Shown piece by piece: positions 47,563 through 60,384 of a stretch of DNA of 64,000 nucleotides. A model generated the notes under the pieces. That model was not told the DNA's origin, ran no database searches, and worked only from the letters and a program-made list of their open reading frames with translations. Both the position numbers and the translations under genes were made by a program. Position 1 is the stretch's first letter. Each line of letters opens with the position of its first letter. Source of the DNA: Paratinospora sagittata (lineage: Eukaryota; Streptophyta; Magnoliopsida; Ranunculales; Menispermaceae); assembly GCA_035771175.1 (NCBI GenBank), contig CM069602.1:10047501-10111500 (forward strand), in the 5' to 3' direction.

Positions 47563-50500
47563 CTTTGCCAACATTTGGCGCCGTCAGTGGGAATCAACAT
47601 TCCAAGTCAGAAACAGCTCTGCCGTCGTGAGCTAGGATGCAAAAATACCAGTTGAGGTGGAGTCCGTCGCTGCGCCGACGGCACCCCAAAAACAAAGGGT
47701 TAGACTACCAAAAAAGTAGTCAAAGAATTCTGTTCAGAAATCGAGATTGACTGCTATAGAAAAAACCTGAAAAATATGACTCAAAACGTCTTGGAGCTGC
47801 AACAGATGTTTGGAGATGTACTCCCCATACAACCACTTTATAGTCACCTACCATGTCCTAGCTTTCGATGGCAGCGGAGAGGGGAAATAGGTGCCAAAGT
47901 GTGACCTTGAAGATGAGGTCAGTACCGGGAAAACCCCTTCCTAATCGAAAGTCTTTATCTGCTAAAGACTTGCGTCACTCACTGAACGCCAAGAAAAGTC
48001 ACAGCTCAGTTTTCTCCCGGATCAGGTCGGCTCTTTAGAGATTTATGAAACCAACCTCAGACAGGTCGGTATCTGAAAAAGGAGCTGTGGCAAGAAAGCT
48101 TGGTCTTGAGAGATCGATACCGAGGAAGCCGTACGAATCAGAGCCCTCTGAAACTACTAGATCCACACCTCGGCACTACCACGAGTACAAGGAACTCCTT
48201 TCTTCTCTTATTGAAGATATACTCTAGACACTGCTTCCAAAAAACGTCGAGACTGTAGATGTCAGGACATAGAAAGGGAATGTAGACCCTAGAGAACACA
48301 TTGAGAACTACAAGTCTTGGATGGAATTCAAAGGTTATGACGACGCCACTATGTCCAAGGGCTTCCAGATCACCCTTGGCAAACCTGCTCGGAAGTGGTA
48401 CCGAAAACTCAAAACCAGTTCTATATGTTTTTTTGGGCACTTAGCTCACAAGTTCATGAACTACTTCACTGGAAAGAAGGAAACGAAAAAGCCTGTGAAT
48501 TGCTTGCTAGGCATCAAGCAAAAGAAAGACGAGACTCTGAAGGAGTACCTCGGTCGCTTTGACGATGTACGAGTCGACTGCGACTATAAGACGACGATCA
48601 CCTCCTTCATCGCAGGATTAAGGCTCGGGAAGTTCCAATACTCCCTTTAAAAAAAAGGCCTAAATCTAAGAAGATATCTTGGACCGAGTAGAAAAATACA
48701 TCAATGCCGACAAGCAAACTAATGAAAAACAAATGGTAGATGAGTCTCTTAAAAGCTCGAAGAAAGAGAACAAGAGGAAAAGAGAATACGACTCAAAGGA
48801 GGACAACAAAGGCGGAAAAAGATCAAACACTAGCGGTCGAGATCAGAGGAGTAACAAAGTACCCCAAAAGGTGCACTCTAACTACACGCCTCTTACTACT
48901 TTACAAGAGCAAGTTCTCCTTGAGATCCAGAATAGAGAGTACATTCGATGGCCCCAAAAGTTGAAAACTCTTGCAGAACAGCCGGATAAGAAGAAGTACC
49001 GCCGGTACCATTGAGACCACGGTCACAATACCGACCAGTGGTATGATCTCAAGCAGGAGATCGAAACCCTAATCCGCAAATGTCATTTGAGGGAGTTCGT
49101 GAAAAATCTCAACCGGCAAAGGACTCCAGAAGATGACCAAGCTGGGCTAGTAGGCGAGATAAGAACAATCTTTGGTGAGGACCAGATCGGTACCTTGAAC
49201 CGTGCCATGAAGGCTTATGTCCGGGAATCAAGGTCGGAAGTCATGAACCTTGGGTATCGACCCGAGAAATAGAAGCGGGTCAATTTAGCGATTACTTTGA
49301 CCTAGGAGGAAGCCCAAGACATACTTCGTCCACACGCCGACTCTTTAGTGGTCACGATGACCGTAGCCAACTATAACATCCCTCGAATGCTGGTCGACAA
49401 CAGTAGCTTGACAAATATTCTCTACTGGTCGGCGTTTGAAAAACTAGGACTGACCAAGGATCAACTGAGCCCGACAGATGTCTCTCTGATCAGCTTCACT
49501 GGAAAGAACATCATGCCAGAAGGATGGATAACGCTACCAGTGACAGTCAGGGACTCAGAGCACAAAGTCACGGTAATGACTAATTTTTTGGTGGTAAAAT
49601 TCCCCACCGTCTACAATGCCATAATAAGACGACCACTCCTCAATAACCTGAGGGCGGTTGTATCAATCTATCACCTGGCTCTGAAGTTCCCAACAGAGTG
49701 AGGCGTAAGAGTGGTAAGGGGCAGCCAAAAAGAGTCCCAAGACTGTTATGTTACAGCTGTAAAGAAGAAGACGGGACATGAGAAGAGTCTCAAAGTCAGA
49801 GAGGAGCAACTAATGCTTCTAGAGTATCCAGCTAGTACCGACCTCGACCCAAGGGAAGAGGTGTCAGGACTCGAACACCAGATGAATGGGCTAAGGTGCA
49901 GATCGGGACAGATACCGCAAAGACAATTAAGATCGGTACGGGAATGTGCCAATCCCTCAACGATCAACTGGTCAGTATCCTAAGGGAGCACAAAGATATT
50001 TTTGCCTAGTCCCATGAAGACATGCCTGGTATGTCGACTAGTGTTATGGTGCACCGGCTGAATGTCAGCATGGAGGCTAGGCGGGTTCGACAGAAGAGAA
50101 GGGCTCTTAGTTCCGATCTAGCTCAAGGTCTACGAGAAGAGGTAGACAAGTTATTGACAACAGGCTTCATCAAAGAAGTGTTATACCTAAATTGGCTGGC
50201 CAACGTAGTAATGGTTAAGAAATCTAATGGAAAGTGGAAAACATGCGTCGACTTCCCCGATCTGAACAAAACCTACCCAAAAGATAGCTTCTCGCTGCCT
50301 CGCATCGACCAACTGGTGGACGCAACTGCAGGCCACGAGCTGCTGAGCTTCATGGACGCGTATTGAAGGTACTACCAGATTGTGCTGAGCCACAGAGATG
50401 AAGAGAATACAACCTTCATTACAAACTGAGATTTGTATTGCTACAAGGTGATGCCTTTCGGGTTAAAAAATGCCGAGGCTGGTCAACAACATGTTCGCGG

Positions 50501-51062
50501 AGAAAATTGGAGTGAACATGAAAGCCTATGTCGATGACATGTTGGTCAAAAGCATGGAATCGACAACTCATCCTACTGACCTGTCAGAAATATTTACGAT
50601 ATTGAGAAAGTATCACATGAAGCTCAATCCGACAAAGTGCACATTTAGAGTGAGCTCTGGCCATTAATCAGAGAGGAATCGAAGCCAACCCCGACAAGAT
50701 CCAGGCTCTGGTCAACATGCGGTCACCTCGCATCGTGAAGGAAGTCTAGAGGCTCACTGGTTGCGTAGCCGCGCTGAGCAGGTTCATCTCCAAGTCCACA
50801 GACAAATGTCTCTCGTTCTTCAAGTTGATCAAGAAGAAGGCCATAGAGTGGACCCCGAAATGTGAAAAGGCTTTTCAGGAGTTACCTAGGTCAAGCTTCT
50901 TTGCTCTTAAAACCCCTTCATGGAGAACAACTCTTCTTATACCTAGCAGTTTCGGAAGCAACTGTTAGTTCTGCTCTGGTCAGATAAGAGCTAAGAAGCC
51001 AGAAGGCGGTCTACTATACCAACAAGTTTTTGCTCGACGCAGAGATGAGATATCCTGAGAAA
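47563..51062 (+). pseudogene. Tat gag (copy B), protease, reverse transcriptase and start of RNase H
   Basis: Leader and gag copy B run to about 49270 (FQITLGKPARKWYRKLKTSS, then KRKREYDSKEDNKGGKRS). The protease is at 49340-49480 (IPRMLVDNSSLTNILYWSAF), with the usual Asp-Ser/Thr-Gly changed to Asp-Asn-Ser. RT runs from about 50020 to 50900 with GKWKTCVDFPDLNKTYPKD, a stop after FMDAY (50365) and an intact YVDDMLVKS at 50527-50553. RNase H begins near 50930 (VSEATVSSALVR) and is cut off at about 51062. No integrase follows. Several stops and frameshifts are present. Confidence 0.87.
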
Positions 51063-51072
51063 ACTATGATTC

Positions 51073-51270
51073 ACCGACCTCATGACCCAACAAACACTTA
51101 GAGAAAACTAAGTAAAGAGATCGGCACGAAACCGTAACTCACCGACCTCATTACGCGACAAACACTTAAAGAAATAATCTAAAGAGATTGGCAAAAAAGA
51201 GATCCACCGACCTCATGACCCAGAAAATACTTAGAGAAAACTAAGTAAAGAGATTAGCATAAAATAGAGA
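51073..51270 (+). repeat. Three ~66-bp tandem repeats at the truncated pol end
   Basis: Units start ACCGACCTCAT at 51073, 51141 and 51206 and share ACTTAGAGAAAACTAAGTAAAGAGAT. They occupy the place where RNase H and integrase should continue. Confidence 0.8.
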
Positions 51271-51438
51271 CAAACTTTTTGGAAAAAAAACTAAGTATAA
51301 AGTCAGAGTGCAAGAAGATCGAGTCTGAGCAAAAAATAGACATTTCATTAAAATTACAACATAATACAAGGGGGAACAGAGGATCATTAGGGCATGCAGG
51401 CCCCTTACAAAAGATACAACCGAGACTAAAGAAACCAT

Positions 51439-54400
51439 CTATGACTCTGGACCGGTGGAATGGTGCAGGATCTCAGTCAGACTGACTGGCTCGCCGTCAT
51501 CATCGGCTAGGCGCGTCTCCTCCTCGGAGTCAACAGTCTGAGGATGATCGGACAATGTTCCCGGAGCCATGGGAGTAGCACCAGTCGGTGGTTGTTTGGA
51601 TGATGTCCTCAGAACCTCGAGTGTAGCACCCTGGTCTTCAGCCTCAGCCTCCTCCTCTAAAACCTCTCCAGTTGACGAGCTAGCCCACCTGTCGAAGCCC
51701 TTCTAGTCTACCGAGTCTCCAAATAACTACTCCAGATCAGCTCGGTAGACCGTTATTACCTTGATGCAAGATTCATCTACTCGGGCTTGGTAGAGTTCTT
51801 CAGCCTGGCTCTCGACAGTGGCCCAGAAATGAGCCCGGTACCTCATCAACTCGTCCTGGACTGACTCCACTTCAATCTCTTTAAGTTTCAACTGCTCCTT
51901 CAGCTTCTTAATCTCAATATCCCAAGCTACAACCTTGGACTCTCAGATTCCCGAGGTTGTCTGGGCATCCTTCACTGCCCTTGAAACTTGGCATAGTGAC
52001 TCTTGATGCGGCGGAGGTTGTACACATTCTAAGCAACAACCTGTAGAGCCTAAAAGAACCAAGTCAGATATTATAGAAGAAGAACGCATAGGCAACAAAA
52101 TGGATTAATAAGCGAACTCACCTCCACCGACTTCATGAAGGCATCAGCCATGCCCTCGAACATGTCCTCATCCTTCATCACAATCGAAAAGGCATTGGGG
52201 ACACTGACCTGATAGTTGTAGATGTTTAGGTTGATGTCCCCAATCTTAGTTACAAGGCACTCGGCCTCTCCGAACCTCGCCTTCTTGGCAGCCCCCTGGT
52301 CCGTAGGAGCTAGGGACTTCGACTTGGCTCCCACCGACCTTGTTCCCCAGGCAGAAAAACTCACCTCGAAGGAAGATGCCAGAGTTTTCCCCTTGGAAGC
52401 CAAAGTCTTCTTTGGGGAGCTGCTTGGAGATCTCCCTGCCGACCCCTGAGTGGCAGCTACTCATTCAGCTAAGAGGTTCTTCAACATGAATGGGTCGATA
52501 GTGTACCGACCAGAAGCAACTCTCTTTGGGGCCATCTCTTCAGGCTTGTATGTTTTCTTCTTCTTCCCTTTCTTGATGGAAAATCCGGGAGCAGAAAAAT
52601 CTACATCACAGGCATAACATTTTAGCTCAGAATTCTAAAAATTGATCGGTGTAAAAGGTCTAAACACTCTAAGGTAGACCTACGTCCTGAGAAGACTTTC
52701 TTCTCTTTGATAAAACCAGCTCGGTGTAGCTTATCGGGAGTAAGAATTACTTTGTACCACTGATCCACAAAGGGAAGCCGATAGATTTTGTCAACACGAG
52801 AGAAGTCGAATTTTTCATCCCTGCTAGATTTTTCCCAAGTACCTGTCAAGAACGACAAAAAATATGAGTATTTACCGAGCAAGAATAAGAGAAGAAATAA
52901 AGATAAGGTATGGAGGGAAGCTTGGTACCTGGTTTCCTGAAAGTGGCCGGTACGCAAGCTTCCTCCGCCCAAGGCCCCGATGCAAAAAACCACTTGTTTT
53001 TCCATGATTTATTAGAAGTGGGGTTCTCGGTGATCAGGGTTTGACCTTCCTCGGTACCCTAATGAGCTGATGCATAATACCACCTGCTACATCTCGGGTG
53101 AGACTTTAGTCGGTATACGAGAGCAAAGTCTTGAAAATTAAATTCTGGCCACTTTCTCTCCTTCCATTGCACAAGGCAGCTCAGAATGACCCTCCACACA
53201 TTGGGATTGAGTTGAGCAGGGGCAACCTTGATATGGCCGAGCAGGCGACATATGAGTAACTAGAGAGGCAAGGTCAATCCATCCTCAAATAGGTTGGTGT
53301 ACAGAGCAACCTCTTATTTCTTAGGGTGGCTAGCTCGGTCCCCAGGAGCAGGTGCCCTCAACTCTATGCGATTTGGTATACCGACCTCTTTTATCAACTG
53401 AGCAAGATTGTGCTCCTTTATCTTGGAAGGAATACGATCTACCGAGTAGAAAATTTCACCTACCCCGATATCTTCAGGCTTAGAAGACACGTGTGTCCGT
53501 GCCACGACCCGCTATTTGAAACGTCATGGGCACAAAACCCCGGGTATATCCTCCCTCGATATCCCTGGCATCCCATTAGCCTTCTAATAACACACCATAA
53601 TCCTAATAATCAACATCAAAATACATGGACAATAATAAATCATCAATGTAAAAGCATATCCAAATGACAACCATAATATATATATATATATATATATATA
53701 TTAGGGGTGTACGCAACCCAACTTACGAGATTCCCCGAAAAGAATCCCAACTATGAGACTTTACCTAATTGCTAACCCTATTAGACTATGCTAAAATACA
53801 TTTCATGAGACATTAAATCATGCATATTACAATAGATAAGCATTTAAAACACATTTCTATACTACCATGCCACATATTGAAACCAACAAGTAAAGAAACA
53901 CTCACAACTTGATTGGCTAGACTTAGCCAATCGAATATAATCCACAAGAGAGCACTAGAATGACCACAATCACCCTAAGCACCTCAATCCCCAATTAGCC
54001 TATTTGGGTTACTTAAATCAACCAAAATCCCTGCATGAAACATGGTTTATACATTACTAAAAATCAGTCCACTAATGTGCCAAACAACCATGATCAAACC
54101 CAATTTCATAGCCAATTAAGATTCTAGAATAATTATACACATGAGCCAATCTCATATTGCTCAATTCAACCGTTTAAAATAAAATTAAACCATACATAAC
54201 TCAATTGAATACAATAGGTTGATCCAACCACTATAATAGAAGACATTCAATCATAATTAGGGTCAATTAGACTATTTATCAAGTCAATTTCATCAATTGA
54301 CCAAGTCTAAATCAAAATCCCCAAATTCATTAAAATTTTTCAAATTACATGGCCTAGGCCAAAATTATATTACAATAAGGTTATTCACTAATCAAAATCA

Positions 54401-55794
54401 GCAAATTGGACTACTATACATCCACATTTACCCATGTATTCAACATAAACCACATGCAACTTGAATATGAAACGCTAAGTCCAAAATCCTAGTTTAGGTC
54501 AAATACCTATAACCCTACCAATTTCTTGTTAGAAATTGGGGGTTTCACCATTTACGGAATCCCAACATCCTCTAGATTAATATATCTCAAATGCAAGACC
54601 TAATTCCAAAATGTATTTTCCACCATCCTCCTTAAATTTCCAAATTCATGAGTGGAAAACACCCATTAGGTCAAAACACAAGCTTGCATGCATGAATGAA
54701 AGTGATAGAAGGAAGAAAAATGAGAAATAATGAGAAAGAATGAAGAAGAAATGATTACCTTAGGGATTATTGAGCAAGAATGCACTCAAAACCCTAACTT
54801 TTCCCTTCCTTTTCTCCTCTCCCCTTCATTTCCTCTTTTTCAAGTTTCTTAGCCTCTTTTGGAAGTGAAAAATGAGAGAAATAACGTAACAATGGCTTAT
54901 ATAGAGGTTAAGTGGCATTTTGGGCCCACACTTTTAAAAAATACACTTTAATAAAAGAAATAATTTTTCTATTGTAATTACTTGCACTTAGATAATCAAT
55001 TTCTTGCAAACGACTCACCAATTTAATATCTAACCGTTCAAACGTTTTATGATTTAGTTACCAACCTTTTGGTAAACTTTCAGCTCAATCCAACGGTGGG
55101 ATTGAGAGATCCAACCATTTGATCAAAACTGCGCAAGAAATTTGTAAATATGAGAAATAGTGTTTGGAGTCTTATACCTCAGACAACTCCGATCAAGATC
55201 TTCATCGTTCATAATGAATATCTATCAGAGAAGAATAAGATAACAAACTTTCAGCTCAATCAGACCACAAATCTAGGATATCGAGCCATTGATGTAATCG
55301 GTAATATAAATTTTTTCTTCCATGGAGCAAGCTCCATTGATCCAAAACACCATTTTCGACATGTTTCGACATCGAACGGGTCTCTGATCATTTTGAAACT
55401 TCACGCGCACTCTAAACGACATAAAATCATGCAAAGACACTCAAACCAACGTGCGTCGAGTATCATATACGTATATGGGTACTCTACGAGCCAAAATGAC
55501 GTCATCCTAAGGTACGGGCGTTATAGCCCGACCCGATGTGCTAGGCTCGGTACTACCTAGCATACTTTGTGACCTATCAACTAAGAGGGGTGAAACATCA
55601 AGCACCTCCTCCTCTTCCTCGGTATCCTCAGAGTCCTCGGAAGAGGATAGAACCACGATAACACCCCCTCCAACCTGAGGGTCAGCCTTAACTTCCTCTT
55701 CTCCTTTCTGGAAGAGGTCATCGTATGAGACTTCCATAGAGGATGAAGAAGAAGCTCTTTGGTCGGTAGGGGGATCTACGCTAAAGGAAGCCAT
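51439..55794 (-). pseudogene. Antisense ORF of the Tat element (gypsy-type putative transposase domain)
   Basis: It starts at 55794 (MASFSVDPPTDQRASSSSS, acidic tail with SSSEDSEDTEEEEE). It is interrupted by the solo LTR 53500-55525 and resumes at about 53499 (HVSSKPEDIGVGEIF, then GIPNRIELRAPAPGDRA). It continues through a block ending NPTSNKSWKNKWFF near 53000 and ends SLTEILHHSTGPES at 51439. GIPN-x-ELRAPAPGDRA and SNKSWKNKWFF-type blocks are those of the domain named 'putative gypsy type transposase' in plant annotations. Probable small introns exist (for example GTACC...GACAG at 52843-52928). Stops and frameshifts occur. Its function in the family is unknown to me. Confidence 0.78.
53500..55525 (-). 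mobile_element. Solo long gypsy LTR (2.0 kb), TSD G(T/C)CCG
   Basis: Left end TGCCACGACCCGC. The reverse complement of the right end, TATAACGCCCGTACC, is a decayed TGTAACGCCC start, so the LTR is on the minus strand. Flanks are GTCCG (53495-53499) and GCCCG (55526-55530). It splits the antisense ORF. No internal genes. An (AT)n run lies at about 53679-53700. Confidence 0.72.
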
Positions 55795-56439
55795 CTAAAT
55801 AACCTAAAGACTGTACCTACAGACTACCTAGCAGAAAGACAAAAGAAAAAGCTCGGAGTAAAGAGTTACCACGCAAGAATGGAAGACCAGAAAAGCCGAG
55901 CAAGCGATTACAGATCTCGCAGATGACCAGTTCTCTATTTATAGGCAAACGACTTGTAAAACATAGTGATGAGCACAAATCTCGAGGCAGAATCAATAAC
56001 TAGCAATCAAAGAACGTGCAATGGCGGCTGGGTTGTCAGGCGACGCACGCCCACACAATTTTTGGAGCATCATGGTCATAAGCATTAAATGACTTGGTAT
56101 TTGGAGTTTCATCTAACCTCCAAGCAATTAGTTTGCTCAGAGCTTGGGGGGTAACTGTTGGACCATATACAGAGCATAAGACACGTTAGCCATATTGGTC
56201 TGGTTCAGTAAGACGTAGCACGTATCAGGTCTATGTACCGACCTGTTCTGGACAGGGGATACTGATTTGCCCAACCGGGTACATAGCCCGAGCCCATGGT
56301 CGGTCATACCGACCAGGTGAATGTCATAGTCACAATGGATGACAGGCCAACAACAATAGGTGTAAAAATTTAAGTCGACATATCATTCCAATGATTACCG
56401 ACTACTATTTATCAATTTTATTACATACCACATCTTCTG

Positions 56440-56751
56440 TAGGGGTGAAATCGGGTCGAGTCAGGTTGGCCCCTCTTAAATAGCCTAATTTTTTAAAAGC
56501 TTAATAACTATTGTATAAGCTTATATTAGTAATAAAATATGTTGGATTATCATGTATCCAACTTATTAAACTACTATTTAAGCTTTAAAAGATGAGATTT
56601 CTTTTTTTTGGAGAACTCATATATGTACAAGCCAAGCTACTCTTAAACTTGACTTATGGAAATGAGGATGAACTCACACACACACATATCAATCAAACCC
56701 GACCCAAAATGATAGGGTTTGGTCAGGTCGGTTGGGTTGCTTACACCCCTA
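56440..56751. mobile_element. hAT-type MITE in the 3' LTR
   Basis: Ends TAGGGGTG and CACCCCTA, flanked by ATCTTCTG (56432-56439) and ATCTTCAG (56752-56759). The uninterrupted 5' LTR (near 44817) shows the empty site. Confidence 0.83.
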
Positions 56752-57254
56752 ATCTTCAGTATCAAGCCAATAGGATGAGAGACTACAGGTCAGTATACCG
56801 ACCTGTGTGCATCTCCTACTCCAGAACGGATGACAACAGAACGCCCTATCAAATGGAGATAGGGCGTGATCCACGACAACAAGTTCAAGATTTACTCATA
56901 ATCCGACTTTGATAATGCCAGATACTCTACCAGTTCGGCTAGAAGGTTAATAAGTCATCATAATCCTGTAAGGATCAGACCGGATCCTACCAAGAATCAA
57001 ATATGCTCTCCTAACACGATTTGAATTCTTGATTCTACAACGACACTACTACAAGGCCAAAGACCTCAAGCCCTCTCTATAAAAAAACCACAACCCCTAA
57101 GGGGGATGCAAGCAACTCTAAGTCATTCTCGACTTAGTTCAGTATTGCGCAGTTCTTAACTAACTTAGGCATTAGAGGGTCTTTGGTCGACACCACACCG
57201 GTGTTCCTCATGATAGCCTGCGTACTCTTGTTTTCCCTCTTTCAGATAACCAAC

Positions 57255-60200
57255 TGTGACGACCCCGCGCCCCGTACCACCAACCCCGCAGGGAATGGCG
57301 TGCGGAATGCCGGGGCGGGACGCCCGGCGTAGGCATCTCCGACCACTCCTCAACTCCCGTGAGGTGGTTGAGACCCTACGAGCCTTATCTCAAACAACGA
57401 CATAATATCAAAAGGTACTAAACAAAACTACCCGCCGTATTAATCATCAAAGACAAGAGATAATCCATAAAAATGAACCATAAATAAAATCATAATCCTT
57501 ACAGTCCATTAAAACTGTCATACACATAAAGTCCAAAATTGTGGGTACAAATAAAAACCGTCATATGCCCACATGGTCTATCTAACAAATCTCAACTCAC
57601 CCATACTACAATGTGGTAAGTGTTATAATTACATAATCCAAAATATAATACTTCATAATTTAAAACATAGTTCAATCAAAATGCCTCACAACTCACATCG
57701 AGGCTTTGGATTCTCTTGCAGGCAAGGCCCTCAAGATATAACTACTCCTTTGCCCTTATTCGGGACAGAAGGACCTGAAAGAGGAAAATGAGGGTGAGCC
57801 AACGGTGCCCAGTGAATAGAATTCAAATATGTTATCAATACTCATCAATAAATATCATGTATGCATGTCAATTGTGTAGCATGATTAAAAGCTCATAACA
57901 TATAGATACCAAGCATTTATAATAAGTTCGATGCAAGTAAAAGTTTATCAATTTGGATCCACATTCCACATGCATTGGGTTACTAGTGCACGTCTATTTC
58001 ACCGTACCGTTGATCCCAATCATGTTTATTTGGGTTACTAGTACACGTCTATTTCACCGTGCCGTTGACCCCAACCATTTCCTTCTTAAAACCCTCCTAT
58101 GACAAGGTCAAGTCCCCCTATTAGCCAGATAGATGGGCCCAACCAAAGTCATAAGGTTTTCTCAAATCAATGCATTATTCAAAACATTAGAACACATTCA
58201 TGCTTTCAACATACAATATATATAAGTGATATGATGACATAAATGATATAATCATAAGTGAAGTCTACTCACAACCAAGCCTCGCGAGTGTACTTAACCA
58301 CACACGATCACCAAACCGAATCAACCCAATCAAGATCCTGAAACATTCATCAATATCCTACCATACATCAATTTCTATGCTCAATCACGTAGACATTACA
58401 CATCAACCCTAAATCAACCCACATATAAACAATAGGCCTAAATCCCATCTAATCCCATCATTCAACTCAAATCACATGACTTAGGCCTCTAATGCATAGT
58501 TCTCATTCATAAACCATTCTATGAATCAAAAATACTGATTTTCAATTCCTTTAGGCATAAATATGCTCAAATTGGGTCACTTGATCACAAGTAGGCCTAA
58601 CCCATGGTATGGTCACAACCACCAAATCAGTAGCATAATCAACCCTAATCATGCTTAATTAAACATAAGTTGCATCAATTCAATGATTCTAGGCCAAAAG
58701 CATCAAAAGCCCTAAAATATGAAATTTTCCATACTTAGGCCATATTGTCGATTTACACTAGGTCACCATGTTCAGCCATGTATATCACTGATTTTGCATC
58801 ATGGGTTCATCAACAATGGCAACTAGGTCAACATAGTTGACATGCAAGCTATTTGGAAAGGTCTAAGTTCATATTCTAAATTTAGATCTAATACAAGCAA
58901 CCCTACCAATTCTTCACATGTATTATTCTGTTCAGATGTATCAATCTACCAACATAAATATGTAATCACAAAATCAACCGCACAGATTGAAGTATGTGAA
59001 GAAACAAACCTTCTGTCCAAATATCAGCCCAATCCAACGGTGGACCGAAAAGATATGTATCTTTGATGAACAAGTATCTAATCAGACAGTTTCTCCTTTC
59101 CTGCTGCAAATACCCAAACTCAGATGGCTATATCACACAAAATACTTAACGTATCAACATCTCCACCGTTCAGAATACAGAAATATCTGTTATACACTAC
59201 ATACCCAAATTTGATATCCCTCCAACGGTAGATTGAGGAGATCTACAAGTTTGACCAAAACGGCACGAGAAACCCAGAAATTCCGACCAGTTTTGTTTGA
59301 GAGGTTATATCTCTTAGAAAAAGCCTCTAATTAAGATCTCCACCGTTCAGAATGTAGAAATATCAGTTTTAAGCTACATACCCAAATTTTATAACCATCT
59401 AACGGTCGATTTAGGAGATCTATAAGTTTGAGCGAAACGGTGCAAGAAATCTAGACTTTCCGACCAGCTTTGTTTGAGAGGTTAGATCTCTCAGACGAAA
59501 CCTCTGATCAAGATCTCCACCGACCAGAATGAAGAACCATAGGCTACGAACGTGCTGACAAAATTTGAGCTCAATCTGACCGTAGATTCAACAGATCCAC
59601 TACTTTGATGAAAATGTCGCAGGGATCTTCCTCCTGCAACTCTCTCCTTCTTTCTCTTCTTCTTTCCTTTCTCTTCTTTTCTTTCTCTTCTTCTTTCCTT
59701 TCTCTCCACTCACCTCTTTCTAGCACTTCCTTGATTCCCTCCTCCACTCACCTCACTTTCTAGCACATTCTTGGATTCTCTCCTCCACTCACCTCATTTT
59801 CTAGCACATTCTTGGATTCTCTCCTCCACTCACCTCATTTTTTAGCACATTCTTGGATTCTAGAAGTGGGCATGGGACACTTGTCCACTTTCATGCACCA
59901 ACCTTCACATGTGTTGGTCTCATACTACCCATACCAACCACATGTATTTTAACCAATTTCATGCTTCCATGTATTTTAAATGTTCATTCCATTTAATACA
60001 CCAAATTTTCATTCTCATTTATCCTTTTATTCAATCAATCCTAACCCATATCAATTCATGGTTTAATGAGCCCATGCATAAATAATAACATATGCATTAT
60101 AATTTAATTTAACATGACCCATATACAATTTATGATACACATATTTATATACATTATCAAGCATCAACTATACAAACATTAAACAACCATCAAACAAACA

Positions 60201-60285
60201 CCAAACATATCAAGACAACACATAGAGTTTGGGCAAAAATGCAATTGGGTTATGGGCTAGATGAAATAATTTTCGGGGCGTCACA
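57255..60285 (-). mobile_element. Solo long gypsy LTR (3.0 kb), TSD CCAAC
   Basis: Left end TGTGACGACCCCGC. The reverse complement of the right end, TGTGACGCCCCGAAAATT, is a typical long-LTR start, so it lies on the minus strand. CCAAC flanks both sides (57250-57254 and 60286-60290), and the 5' LTR (CAGATAACCAACCTCC near 45306) shows the empty site. Blocks such as AATCCAACGGTGG and TCAAGATCTCCACCG resemble those in 53500-55525. No genes. Confidence 0.82.
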
Positions 60286-60384
60286 CCAACCTCCTACGAT
60301 TTCACCAACATTTCGATGAGTTCCAGATCAACATTCTTCCTCCATCTCATCGTCTACTAGTGTTGGTCAAATCTTGCACCAACA

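Larger units (their letters stand above)
44549..60384 (+). mobile_element. Ty3/gypsy element of the Tat group, rearranged, TSD AAATG
   Basis: LTRs at 44549-45411 and 56156-60384 are flanked by AAATG at 44544-44548 and 60385-60389. The primer site (TTTGGCGCCGTCTGTGGGG) is of the kind used by Tat/Athila elements. Gag, protease and RT are followed, with integrase missing, by a long antisense ORF, a Tat-group trait, then a purine tract (GCTTGGGGGG) and the 3' LTR. Later events are a segmental duplication of its left part (46977 onward), two long solo LTRs (53500 and 57255) and a MITE (56440). It is 15.8 kb as it stands, or about 10 kb without the insertions. Confidence 0.9.
56156..60384 (+). repeat. 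3' LTR of the Tat element, enlarged by two nested insertions
   Basis: Starts TGTTGGACCATATAC right after the purine tract (about 56141-56155) and ends GCACCAACA. Without the MITE (56440-56751) and the solo LTR (57255-60285) it is about 880 bp, matching the 5' LTR. Confidence 0.88.

Noticed and set aside
55150..55560. 136-codon plus-strand frame
   Set aside because: It runs across the edge of a minus-strand solo LTR into the antisense ORF, so it is assembled from two unrelated elements.
59491..59709. Minus-strand frame with a Lys/Arg/Glu-rich start
   Set aside because: The product comes from a simple TTTCTCTTC repeat in the leader part of a solo LTR; low-complexity, not a gene.
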